Origin: Campylobacter sp.
Lineage (GTDB): Bacteria > Campylobacterota > Campylobacteria > Campylobacterales > Campylobacteraceae
NCBI GenBank assembly: GCA_021203945.1
Contig: JAJQAF010000190.1
Location: 1-8,529, forward strand
Reading direction: 5' to 3'
Length of the DNA: 8,529 bases
The notes under the pieces were generated by a model that was not told the origin of the DNA, searched no databases, and saw only the letters and a list, made by a program, of their open reading frames with translations. The position numbers were made by a program, and so were the translations under genes. Positions 1 through 6,092 of this stretch are shown here, one piece after another. Position 1 is the stretch's first letter, and each line of letters begins with the position of its first letter.

Positions 1-29
1 AATTTTTAAAATATATAATAACATATTTT

Positions 30-587
30 TTATAAACAATTATAAAGCAATTCGTTCTTTACGCTTTCATAAGAGCTTGACCCGTTTAGCTCTTTGACTA
101 TTTCAAGAGCAAATTCCATAGCCGTTGCAGGTCCCTTAGAAGTCATAATATTATGATCGCATATGACGTTTTTATCCCCGATATAGCCGCTTTTATCTTT
201 CCTAACGTTTGTTTCAAAGCCGGGATAACAAGTAAAAAAGTCTTTTAACACTCCCGCACTTGCAAGAGCCATGGGAGCGGCGCAAATCGCGCATATTAAT
301 TTATCGTTATCATCAAATAGTCTCAAAATTTTACCAAGCTCCTTGCTATCGGCTAAATTTTGTGCTCCAGGAAGCCCTCCCGGAAGTACTATCGCATCAA
401 ATTCATACTCTTTTAATTCGTCTAACAATATATCGGACTCTACGCTAACACCGTGAGCACCGACTACTAAAGTCCTATCAAGCCCTACGCACAAAGTATC
501 GATTTGGGCGCGTCTTAAAACATCTACGACACTTAAAGCCTCAATCTCTTCAAAGCCGTTTGCTAAAATTACAGCTACTTTTTTCAT
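30..587 (-). CDS. DJ-1/PfpI (YajL/ThiJ-like) family protein
   Basis: A 185-residue, single-domain cytosolic protein of the DJ-1/PfpI superfamily with a flavodoxin-like fold. Family members are linked to oxidative stress defence, chaperone activity and methylglyoxal/glyoxalase chemistry; the deglycase role claimed for some is disputed. The nucleophilic cysteine is Cys102 in the elbow motif AICAAP, matching human DJ-1 Cys106 in AICAGP. The conserved acid that lowers its pKa is Glu16 in GFEEIEAL, and the PGG turn is at residues 69-71. Cys120 (TCYPG) sits where human DJ-1 has His126. The tail SKGPATAMEFALEIV matches the DJ-1 C-terminal helix region. Length is typical (about 185-195). The start is supported by AAGGAG six bases upstream (complement of 594-599). 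It diverges from the selenoprotein gene across a 92-base region, so both may serve redox physiology. Family is certain; the precise activity is not. Confidence 0.93.
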   Translation of the reverse strand: MKKVAVILANGFEEIEALSVVDVLRRAQIDTLCVGLDRTLVVGAHGVSVESDILLDELKEYEFDAIVLPGGLPGAQNLADSKELGKILRLFDDNDKLICAICAAPMALASAGVLKDFFTCYPGFETNVRKDKSGYIGDKNVICDHNIMTSKGPATAMEFALEIVKELNGSSSYESVKNELLYNCL

Positions 588-615
588 GTTTTACTCCTTG
601 TGGTTTTATTATGAC

Positions 616-621
616 ATTATA
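616..621 (-). promoter_or_regulatory. -10 box for the DJ-1-like gene
   Basis: A perfect TATAAT on the minus strand, preceded by TTG. It would place transcription start near 608-609, giving a leader of about 22 bases that carries the AAGGAG site. No convincing -35 box is seen, which is usual for Campylobacter sigma-70 promoters. Confidence 0.55.
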
Positions 622-640
622 CAATCTATTAGGAAATTTA

Positions 641-649
641 TGCTAATAT
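641..649 (+). promoter_or_regulatory. Extended -10 promoter for the selenoprotein gene
   Basis: TGCTAATAT reads as an extended -10 (TGn plus TAATAT). It would start transcription near 656, about 24 bases before the ATG at 680. It lies only 19 bases from the opposing -10 box at 616-621, so the two divergent promoters share one short control region. No -35 box is evident. Confidence 0.5.
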
Positions 650-679
650 AACCCGCATTTTAAAAGAAAGGAAAGAGCG

Positions 680-937
680 ATGCAAGTAAAAATCACATAC
701 TGCAACTCTTGAAACTATCGTCCTGTAGCTTCTCGTGTAGAAGATGAGATAAAAAAGAATTTTGACGGTGCAAGAGTTGATTTAGTCGTAGGAGACGGTG
801 GAAATTTTATCGTCGAAGTTGATGGAGACGTAATATTTTCAAAAAAAGATCGTATCGGAAACGATGAGGCGAGATTTCCTCATGGTGAAGAGGTCACAAG
901 GCTTATCAATAAGCATCTTGAGCGAAAAATAGCTTAA
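680..937 (+). CDS. SelW-like (Rdx family) selenoprotein with in-frame TGA (Sec11)
   Basis: An 85-residue protein when the TGA at 710-712 is read as selenocysteine. The N-terminus reads MQVKITYCNSUNYRP, giving the CxxU redox motif (Cys8, Sec11) at the end of the first strand, as in SelW-like members of the Rdx thioredoxin-like family. The frame after the TGA stays open for 74 codons with strong family-like content: GDGGNFIVEVDGDVIFSKKD (38-57) and RFPHGEEV (65-72), ending at TAA 935-937. ATG is preceded by AAGGA (668-672) at seven bases and by an extended -10. Without readthrough no sensible start exists after the TGA, so a split or truncated gene would be non-functional, yet codon content shows no decay. 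Rdx proteins are proposed thiol oxidoreductases; the substrate is unknown. Insertion of Sec requires SelA, SelB and tRNA-Sec (selC) elsewhere in the genome, none of which is visible here. A pseudogene with a Cys-to-TGA change is the alternative, much less likely. Confidence 0.9.
718..747 (+). promoter_or_regulatory. Candidate bacterial SECIS hairpin
   Basis: Inside the coding sequence, CTTCT (729-733) pairs perfectly with AGAAG (739-743) around the five-base loop CGTGT. A lower stem TCGT (718-721) pairs with ATGA (744-747), with one G-T wobble and a seven-base bulge on the 5' side. The loop begins 21 bases after the TGA and has G as its second base, in line with what is described for bacterial SECIS elements (hairpin close downstream of UGA, G near the start of the apical loop). 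It would bind SelB and recruit Sec-tRNA to the UGA. The stem is short and no folding energy was computed. Confidence 0.55.
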
Positions 938-940
938 TAT

Positions 941-976
941 TAAGATCGGCTTTGTCCGATCTTATTTAAAAATTTT
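941..976 (+). terminator. Rho-independent terminator after the selenoprotein gene
   Basis: TAAGATCGG (941-949) and CCGATCTTA (956-964) form a perfect 9-bp stem with loop CTTTGT, three bases after the TAA stop. It is followed by a mixed T/A tract (965-976), so the U-run is imperfect, but the position and stem are convincing. Confidence 0.8.
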
Positions 977-1113
977 CTATCTAATTTTATTATTTTTAAA
1001 CATCTTCTCATAAATTTCAACAGCATTTCTCTTTTTTCTCAAACAGAGCGTAAGCGTAAAAATATCGTATTATAAATATGAAAGCAAAATTTATTTGTTT
1101 ATGCCTTTTAAAT

Positions 1114-1251
1114 TTAAATAGTTTCGGCTTGACATAATTTTCCATACCGTTTATGCGATTTCTTGATTTTTACTTTGTAATGCTCTTTTCTTTCATAATC
1201 CGCCAAGCCGTTATAAGCTTTCCAAACTAAAAAATTGCGGCGATATTTGAC
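1114..1251 (-). pseudogene. Probable transposase C-terminal relic
   Basis: A 45-codon open stretch between stops with no start codon or ribosome site. It contains VWKAYNGLADY followed by EHYKV, a pattern resembling the third-acid region of DDE transposases, as in IS1595 (DGWKSYNGLVD...KHYRV); an IS1-like origin is also possible. After HYKV the similarity fades and a stop follows at 1114-1116. It faces the opposite way to the plus-strand relic at 1330-1550, so it is not simply another part of the same broken gene. The assignment rests on motif memory only. Confidence 0.4.
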
Positions 1252-1329
1252 TCAAAATAAGTTAAAATTTTTTAAGGGGATTTTTAAGTATGAAAATAAA
1301 TTTCATAAAATTTCAGAGCACCTATCTAA

Positions 1330-1550
1330 AATTTTAAGCAAACAAGAATTCTAATAGCCAAAAAGTGTGAAAATATTTTCAAATTTCAGATAGACGAGAG
1401 CTATTTTGGAGCAAACAGGATGCGTGGCGATACGCCGGTGTTTAGTATAAGAAGCATTATACGGTTAAGCACCGCAAGAATGAATCTATTAACGTGCTAA
1501 ATTAGAGGCATTAAAAAGAAAATTTCCGTCTTTATTTTAAAAAAGCGAGC
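1330..1550 (+). pseudogene. IS1595-like transposase relic (ISXO2-type domain)
   Basis: Translation of 1330-1500 gives a stretch containing FQIDESYFGANRMRG directly followed by DTPVFSI. This matches the start of the DDE domain of IS1595-family transposases (ELDESYFGA+R+RGKRGRGA.GKTPVFGI), but the basic glycine-rich segment between RG and TPVF is missing, an apparent in-frame loss of roughly eight or more residues. In another frame, 1446-1505 encodes KKHYTVKHRKNES, resembling the KHYRVNHSKNEF segment close to the C-terminus, so most of the catalytic domain is deleted between. From 1515 that second frame continues with KENFRLYFKK, which may be the degraded tail. There is no start codon, full domain or terminal repeats that I can identify. 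This is a dead fragment with at least two deletions and a frame change. Confidence 0.65.
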
Positions 1551-1563
1551 TTAGGCATAATAC

Positions 1564-1597
1564 TAAAATTTAAAGCATGGATTTATGCTAAATTTTA
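1564..1597. repeat. Imperfect inverted repeat
   Basis: TAAAATTTAAAGCAT (1564-1578) and ATGCTAAATTTTA (1585-1597) form a 13-bp stem with a two-base bulge and loop GGATTT. It could be an insertion sequence remnant or a weak terminator; nothing nearby decides. Confidence 0.5.
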
Positions 1598-1644
1598 CTT
1601 ATCTTTACCGCTTTTATATCAAAACTTCTTAAAAAGCCAAGGAT

Positions 1645-1678
1645 TTTAAAATTTGACGATCAAAAGACCGTCAAATTT
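1645..1678 (-). terminator. Terminator after efp
   Basis: AAATTTGACG (1649-1658) and CGTCAAATTT (1669-1678) form a perfect 10-bp stem with a ten-base loop, three bases beyond the efp stop codon. On the minus strand the stem ends in TTT and runs into one more T and then AAAA, so the U-tract is short. The plus side is more T-rich (ATTTTATTTATTT), and the hairpin may act in both directions. Confidence 0.7.
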
Positions 1679-1681
1679 ATT

Positions 1682-2248
1682 TTATTTATTTGCGCGTTCA
1701 ATGTATTCGCCGCGAACGGTATCGACTCGGATAACCTCGCCTTCCAATACGTGAAACGGTATTTGTACTACGGCACCGCTTTCAAGCGTAGCAGGTTTCT
1801 TTCCGCCTTGAGTGTCGCCTTTAAAATTCGGCGGAGTTTCAACGATCTTTAGCTCTACGACTTGCGGAACTTCCACGCCGATAGCGTTTCCGTTATGAAA
1901 CAAAATTTCGACCATCATACCGTCTATCATCCATTTTTTAGCTTCGCCTACGTCCTCGTCCGATATTGCGACTTGCTCGTAAGTGGTCGTATCCATAAAC
2001 TGACAAAATTCGCCGTCGTCATAAAGATACTGCATTTGTTTTTCTTCAAGATGCGGCTGTTCGCATTTATCACCCGCATGAAATGTTTTTTCGAGAACTT
2101 TTCCGTCTACGAAAGACTTGATCTTGGCGCGGACAAACGCCGCACCCTTGCCCGGTTTTACGTGTTGATACTCGACGATCTTATAAGGAACGCCGTCTAT
2201 TTCTATCTTTAATCCCTTTTTTAAATCGCCCATTGAATATGAAGCCAT
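1682..2248 (-). CDS. efp: Elongation factor P
   Basis: EF-P, 188 residues, binds between the P and E sites of stalled ribosomes and promotes peptide bond formation at polyproline stretches. The N-terminal KOW-like domain carries [12 protein letters not shown] with Lys34 at the tip that contacts the P-site tRNA; this lysine is beta-lysylated by EpmA/EpmB in many bacteria, though no such gene is in view. Two OB domains follow, including [17 protein letters not shown] and the signature-like C-terminus of the family ([33 protein letters not shown]). I chose the ATG at 2246-2248 ([12 protein letters not shown]) rather than an in-frame ATG 69 bases further upstream: that would add 23 residues overlapping the serA end, while AAGGA (complement of 2254-2258) sits five bases before the chosen start and the length then matches the family. 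It lies 25 bases after serA with no promoter seen between, so it is probably the last gene of the rpsA-serA transcript. Confidence 0.97.
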   Translation of the reverse strand: MASYSMGDLKKGLKIEIDGVPYKIVEYQHVKPGKGAAFVRAKIKSFVDGKVLEKTFHAGDKCEQPHLEEKQMQYLYDDGEFCQFMDTTTYEQVAISDEDVGEAKKWMIDGMMVEILFHNGNAIGVEVPQVVELKIVETPPNFKGDTQGGKKPATLESGAVVQIPFHVLEGEVIRVDTVRGEYIERANK

Positions 2249-2273
2249 ATTTTTCCTTTCGAAATTTAAATTT

Positions 2274-3854
2274 TTAAATAACCGCGTATTGCGCCCAAAC
2301 GCAAGTATTAAGCGCATTTAGTTTTGCAAGCGTCTCTTTGGTTATATTTTCATCGACCAAAATGACGGCAAGCGCCATTCCGTGATCGTCCCTACCGAGA
2401 CGGAAGTCGGCGATATTTATCTTTTCATCAGCCAAAATTTTACTAATCTGTGCGATAACGCCCGGCACATCGTTATTTTTAAAGATTATCATCTTGCCTT
2501 TTGGCTTAAAGTCGGTCTTAAAGCCGTTTATACCGACTATACGTTGCTCAGTATCGCCGAATACGGCACCGCTTATCGTAGTGACATCACTTTGCGTAGT
2601 AATCTTGACCGAAATTTTATTGTTATAGCCGCTTTGAGGCACGACTATAGCTTCGTTTGTTATGCCTTTTTCATCGCATATAAATTTAGCATTTACGTAA
2701 TTTATAGCATCGCCTAAACTCTCTTTAAGCACACCCACAAGCGCAAATGTTAGTATTGATTTTACATATTCGCCTATCGGACCTTCGGCTTCTACGCGTA
2801 TAGCCTTTATGGCTTTTTTATTTATTTGAGCGCCCAAAAACGCCATTTTACTCATAAGCTCTATATAAGGCTCGACAAAAGGCGGTAAGTCTTCCGTTTT
2901 AATCGGTAAATTTAGAGCATTCGGATAACTTATGCCGCGAGCCGCACTAATGGCTTGCTCAACGGCTTCAACCGCTATATTTCGCTGCGATTCAAGAGTG
3001 TTTGCTCCAAGGTGTGGTGTAACGCTGACGTTATCTAAGTCTAACAACGGATGATCGGTAGCCGGCTCTTTCGTAAAAACATCAATACCGGCAAATGCTA
3101 TCTTGCCGCTTTTTAGTCCGTCTTCAAGCGCTTTTTCATTATAAAGACCGCCGCGAGCACAGTTTATAAGCCTTACGCCGTCTTTCATCTTGGCTATCTC
3201 TTCACTGCCTATTATATTTGTAGTTTCTTTGGTTTTCGGCGTATGGATAGTGATAAAATCGCACTTTGTTAAAATATCGTCGAAATTTTTAGTATATATT
3301 CCCCCCATATCAATAACCTTTGCGGGATCTATATACGGGTCGTAAGCGATAATATTCATTCCGAAAGCTTTAGCTCGAACGGCGACTCGAGAACCTATAT
3401 TGCCAAAGCCGATAACCCCCAAAGTCTTATTAAAAAGCTCAACACCATACCATTTTTCACGTTTCCAAACTCTATTTGATTTTAGATCGTCGTGCGCGTA
3501 TTCAAGCGAACGAGCCGAAGCCAGCATATGAGCCATCGTTAATTCAACGGCGGCGATCGTATTTGCCGTAGGCACGTTCATAACAATTATACCGCGTCTT
3601 GAACAGCCGTCTATATCAACGTTATCCACTCCGACGCCGGCACGAACTATAGCCTTTAACCTTTTACCTGCGTTTAAAAATGCTTCGTTTATCTCGGTTG
3701 AGCTTCTGGTGATAGCTACGTCGGCTTCGCTTAAAATTTGCAAAAGCTCGTCTTTTGGGACGTTTACGGCATCTATAACATTAAGGTTTTCCTCTTTTTT
3801 AAGTAGCTCGAAACCGACGGGATGTATAGCGTCGCAGACAATAATGGTCTTCAT
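2274..3854 (-). CDS. serA: D-3-phosphoglycerate dehydrogenase (long form)
   Basis: 526 residues; oxidises 3-phosphoglycerate to 3-phosphohydroxypyruvate with NAD, the first step of serine synthesis in the cytosol. The substrate-binding part includes [11 protein letters not shown] (70-80). The Rossmann motif GFGNIG is at 149-154, with Asp172 at the end of the second strand favouring NAD. Catalytic residues are Arg234 (NCARGG), Glu263 (KEP) and His281 (PHLGA). An intervening domain (about 320-450) and a C-terminal ACT domain (about 453-526, [15 protein letters not shown]) make this the long, Bacillus/Mycobacterium-like type rather than the roughly 410-residue E. coli type. The ACT domain suggests serine feedback, an inference. 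The ATG overlaps the upstream gene's TGA in an ATGA junction, and its ribosome site (GAGAGGT) lies in that gene's last codons, so translation is probably coupled. Confidence 0.97.
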   Translation of the reverse strand: MKTIIVCDAIHPVGFELLKKEENLNVIDAVNVPKDELLQILSEADVAITRSSTEINEAFLNAGKRLKAIVRAGVGVDNVDIDGCSRRGIIVMNVPTANTIAAVELTMAHMLASARSLEYAHDDLKSNRVWKREKWYGVELFNKTLGVIGFGNIGSRVAVRAKAFGMNIIAYDPYIDPAKVIDMGGIYTKNFDDILTKCDFITIHTPKTKETTNIIGSEEIAKMKDGVRLINCARGGLYNEKALEDGLKSGKIAFAGIDVFTKEPATDHPLLDLDNVSVTPHLGANTLESQRNIAVEAVEQAISAARGISYPNALNLPIKTEDLPPFVEPYIELMSKMAFLGAQINKKAIKAIRVEAEGPIGEYVKSILTFALVGVLKESLGDAINYVNAKFICDEKGITNEAIVVPQSGYNNKISVKITTQSDVTTISGAVFGDTEQRIVGINGFKTDFKPKGKMIIFKNNDVPGVIAQISKILADEKINIADFRLGRDDHGMALAVILVDENITKETLAKLNALNTCVWAQYAVI

Positions 3855-4333
3855 AATTTTACCTCTCTTACGCTTGAGTGGATATCATAGACTCTAAGTT
3901 GCAAAATAATATTTTGAAGCAACTTTGAATCTTGAGTATTTAGAAAAATTTGACTCTTTGTGCCGTCTTTAATAACGGTAAAATCAACTTCAACGCTCTT
4001 TAGGGTTTGCATAAGACAAAACATCGAATAAATATCGTTTTTATCAATCAAAAGCTCATACGCCGTTATCTTTGGTTTTTCCGGTTTAGGTTGATTATAT
4101 TCGATAAAAATTTCATTAACCGGTAAAATATAATCTCTCTTACCGATGGCGGCCAGCTCGCTCATCCAGCCGCTTTTTTCTTTTTTATTATCGGTAAAAT
4201 TTTGCTCGCTTTCAATACTAGCTTGGAAAATCGGCTCGGAATTTAAATTCGCATATCTAAATAGAAAAACTCCTACAACCCCGAGCATAATAAGCAAAAG
4301 GATAACAACGGCTAAAAGAGCATGCCTACCCAT
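3851..4333 (-). CDS. Single-pass membrane protein with periplasmic domain, function unknown
   Basis: 160 residues. Residues 5-26 are a strongly hydrophobic helix (ALLAVVILLLIMLGVVGVFL) with Arg and His before it, suggesting an N-in anchor with the rest in the periplasm. A polar, low-complexity linker follows, with a Pro/Lys stretch at 81-88 (QPKPEKPK). The C-terminal 70 residues alternate as strand, helix, strand, strand, helix, strand (AYELLID, DIYSMFCLMQTL, DFTVI, SQIFLN, SKLLQNIILQL, VREVKL), a pattern like small ferredoxin-like or SPOR-type folds, but I see no diagnostic motif and do not assign one. I recall a gene of this kind at the same place between rpsA and serA in C. jejuni (annotated there as putative periplasmic). 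The start is three bases after the rpsA stop; the nearest AAGGA is 16 bases from the ATG, rather far, so translation may depend on ribosomes finishing rpsA. An in-frame TAA directly before the ATG rules out an upstream start. Confidence 0.85.
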   Translation of the reverse strand: MGRHALLAVVILLLIMLGVVGVFLFRYANLNSEPIFQASIESEQNFTDNKKEKSGWMSELAAIGKRDYILPVNEIFIEYNQPKPEKPKITAYELLIDKNDIYSMFCLMQTLKSVEVDFTVIKDGTKSQIFLNTQDSKLLQNIILQLRVYDIHSSVREVKL

Positions 4334-4336
4334 TTA

Positions 4337-6010
4337 TTATTGTAATTGTTCCTTGATAATATCGCCAAGAGTTACCTTGTCGTTATCGTTTATTTCATTT
4401 AAGACTTCACGTTCTTTTTGTTTGGCAAGACGGCGAATGCTTAAGCGAATTCTATTTTTCTTTTCATCTATAAACGCTATCGCGGACTCTATTTCGTCGC
4501 CTATTTTCAGACTTTCAACATCAACGTTACCAAGATCTTCTTTGCGAATAAGGGCATCTACGTTATTTTCAAGCTCAACGAACACACCGAATTCTTTGAT
4601 ATCTCGAATTACTCCTTTTACGATGTCTCCGACGCTAAATTTATCCGCAAATTTCTGAACGGGACTTTGTTTTAAATCTTTAAGACTAAGCGAAATTTTT
4701 TGCTCCGCATTATCTATTTTAATAATTTTTACTTCAATCTCATCGCCCGGTTTAAACATATCTTTACATTTATCGTTTCTGTCCCATGAAGCGTCTTCAT
4801 TATGCAATAATCCTTCAACGCAATCAATACGAATAAACGCACCGAAATTCGTAACGGTCGTCACTATACCTTTTACTACGTCGCCTTCTTTAAATTTGGA
4901 CTTAAACTCATCAAACGGCTTTGGTAATAAATTTTTAAGGCTTACCCTTAAGCGATGACCTTTAGCGTCAATCTCGATAACCTCAACGTCAATCTCTTCG
5001 CCTTCACTGATGTGATCTTTTGGATTTTTAATATTTTTATCCCATGAAATTTCAGATATATGCAAAAATCCCTCTATATCATTGCCCAAATCGACAAAAG
5101 CTCCGTAAGGTTCAATATTGCTTACCACTACTTTTATAGTATCGCCCACTTCAAGCCCGTCTGTTACTATCTCTTCCCAAGGATCCGGCATAGCGGCTTT
5201 AATAGACAAGGATAAGTGGCGTTTTTCATTATCGTAGCTAATGACTTTTACTAAAACTTTATCGCCTTCATTGTAAAGAGAGCTTGGATTTACCGGTCCT
5301 TTATAGCTTATTTCACTGTAATGAACCAAACCGTCTACTCCGCCGACATCGACAAACATACCGTAAGTGGTTATTTTTTTGATAGTTCCTTCGATAACAT
5401 CGGCGCTATCCACTATACTCGTAAGAGCTTCTTTGCGTTTTTTACGATCATCGTCCAAAATCTTTTTACGTGAAACGACGATACTATTTTCGTCTTTATC
5501 GACTTTGATTACTCTTACTTTATAAGTTTTACCCACTACGTCGTTTGCATTTTTAAATCCGCTTTGAGTTTTAGGTAAGAAAAATTCTACTCCGTTTGCG
5601 TCTTGGACGACAAAGCCACCCTTATTTTTATTAACTATTTTAACGTCTATCTCGCCGAAATTTTCAGGATCATAAGCCTCTATAAAAGCTTTGACTTTCT
5701 CTTTTTTAAGCGCTTTTTTATGTGAAACTATAGGTCTTCCGCCTCGCGAGCCGGTTATCGCCACTTTGATAGTGTCTCCGACCTTATATATTAGATTGCC
5801 GTCCGCATCGGTAATTTCGGAAACGTTTAAAATTCCCTCCGACTTTTTACCGACATTTACTAAAACTTCGTCACCTTTAATATCGACGATAACACCGTCG
5901 CTATCTTCTTCAGTCTTTTTAAAAGACTCCTCTAACATTGCAGCAAAGTCCATATCTTCGATATCTTCATCCTTCGCTTTGCTTAGTTGAACGCTTTTGT
6001 TCACAGCCAT
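4337..6010 (-). CDS. rpsA: 30S ribosomal protein S1
   Basis: 557 residues, the same length as E. coli S1. It binds mRNA and helps the 30S subunit load structured or weak-leader messages. Six S1 (OB-fold) repeats are visible at about 35-99, 117-183, 205-271, 288-358, 375-443 and 460-526. The first two are divergent and would be the ribosome-binding ones. Repeats 3-5 carry the clearest RNA-binding signatures, such as YGMFVDVGGVDGLVHYSEIS, YGAFVDLGNDIEGFLHISE and NFGAFIRIDCVEGLLH. The N-terminus is acidic (DEDIEDMDFAAMLEESF), as expected for the segment that binds S2. ATG at 6008-6010 has AAGGA (complement of 6016-6020) five bases upstream. The gene ends with tandem TAA TAA, immediately followed by the next start. 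It has its own promoter in the gap behind ispH. Confidence 0.97.
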   Translation of the reverse strand: MAVNKSVQLSKAKDEDIEDMDFAAMLEESFKKTEEDSDGVIVDIKGDEVLVNVGKKSEGILNVSEITDADGNLIYKVGDTIKVAITGSRGGRPIVSHKKALKKEKVKAFIEAYDPENFGEIDVKIVNKNKGGFVVQDANGVEFFLPKTQSGFKNANDVVGKTYKVRVIKVDKDENSIVVSRKKILDDDRKKRKEALTSIVDSADVIEGTIKKITTYGMFVDVGGVDGLVHYSEISYKGPVNPSSLYNEGDKVLVKVISYDNEKRHLSLSIKAAMPDPWEEIVTDGLEVGDTIKVVVSNIEPYGAFVDLGNDIEGFLHISEISWDKNIKNPKDHISEGEEIDVEVIEIDAKGHRLRVSLKNLLPKPFDEFKSKFKEGDVVKGIVTTVTNFGAFIRIDCVEGLLHNEDASWDRNDKCKDMFKPGDEIEVKIIKIDNAEQKISLSLKDLKQSPVQKFADKFSVGDIVKGVIRDIKEFGVFVELENNVDALIRKEDLGNVDVESLKIGDEIESAIAFIDEKKNRIRLSIRRLAKQKEREVLNEINDNDKVTLGDIIKEQLQ

Positions 6011-6057
6011 CTTGATCCTTTTGTGTTTTTTTCCGCCTTATTGGGGCAAAGTATTTT

Positions 6058-6063
6058 ATTATA
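6058..6063 (-). promoter_or_regulatory. -10 box for rpsA operon
   Basis: A perfect TATAAT on the minus strand within the 82-base gap between ispH and rpsA, the largest gap in the minus-strand cluster. It predicts a leader of about 40 bases that ends with AAAGGATCAAG before the ATG. No -35 box is obvious, as is usual for this group. This would let rpsA and the genes after it be expressed independently of pheT-aroA-ispH. Confidence 0.65.
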
Positions 6064-6092
6064 GTTAAAACTCGCTTATTTAAGGTTTAATT

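Larger units (their letters stand above)
965..1648. other. Gene-free region with decayed mobile-element debris
   Basis: About 680 AT-rich bases without an intact gene. It contains transposase-like fragments on both strands (1114-1251 minus, 1330-1550 plus), a further short minus-strand open stretch (977-1069) ending in RNAVEIYEKMFKNNKIR that I cannot assign, and an imperfect inverted repeat at 1564-1597. No tRNA, rRNA or CRISPR structure was seen. The region looks like a site where one or more insertion sequences landed and have since decayed. Confidence 0.65.

Noticed and set aside
8..29. A/T-only inverted repeat AAAATAT...ATATTTT as terminator for the DJ-1-like gene
   Set aside because: The seven-pair stem has no G-C pairs and no T-tract follows on the minus strand; it could arise by chance in such AT-rich DNA.
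680..937. Reading the selenoprotein gene as a pseudogene broken by a nonsense mutation
   Set aside because: The TGA is the only defect, lies exactly at the family's redox position, and is followed by a candidate SECIS hairpin; the rest of the frame is intact with good expression signals.
965..1648. An intact insertion sequence, CRISPR array, tRNA or attachment site in the gene-free region
   Set aside because: No complete transposase, terminal inverted repeats, target duplications, regularly spaced repeats or cloverleaf could be found by eye.
1862..2212. Plus-strand open frame of 116 codons inside efp
   Set aside because: It is antisense to a certain gene, has no ribosome site and no recognisable protein content. 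The same holds for the other plus-strand frames inside serA, rpsA, ispH and aroA.
2249..2317. Upstream ATG extending EF-P by 23 residues
   Set aside because: The extension overlaps the serA end, is unlike any EF-P N-terminus I know, and the internal ATG at 2246-2248 has a well-placed AAGGA and gives the usual length with Lys34 in register.
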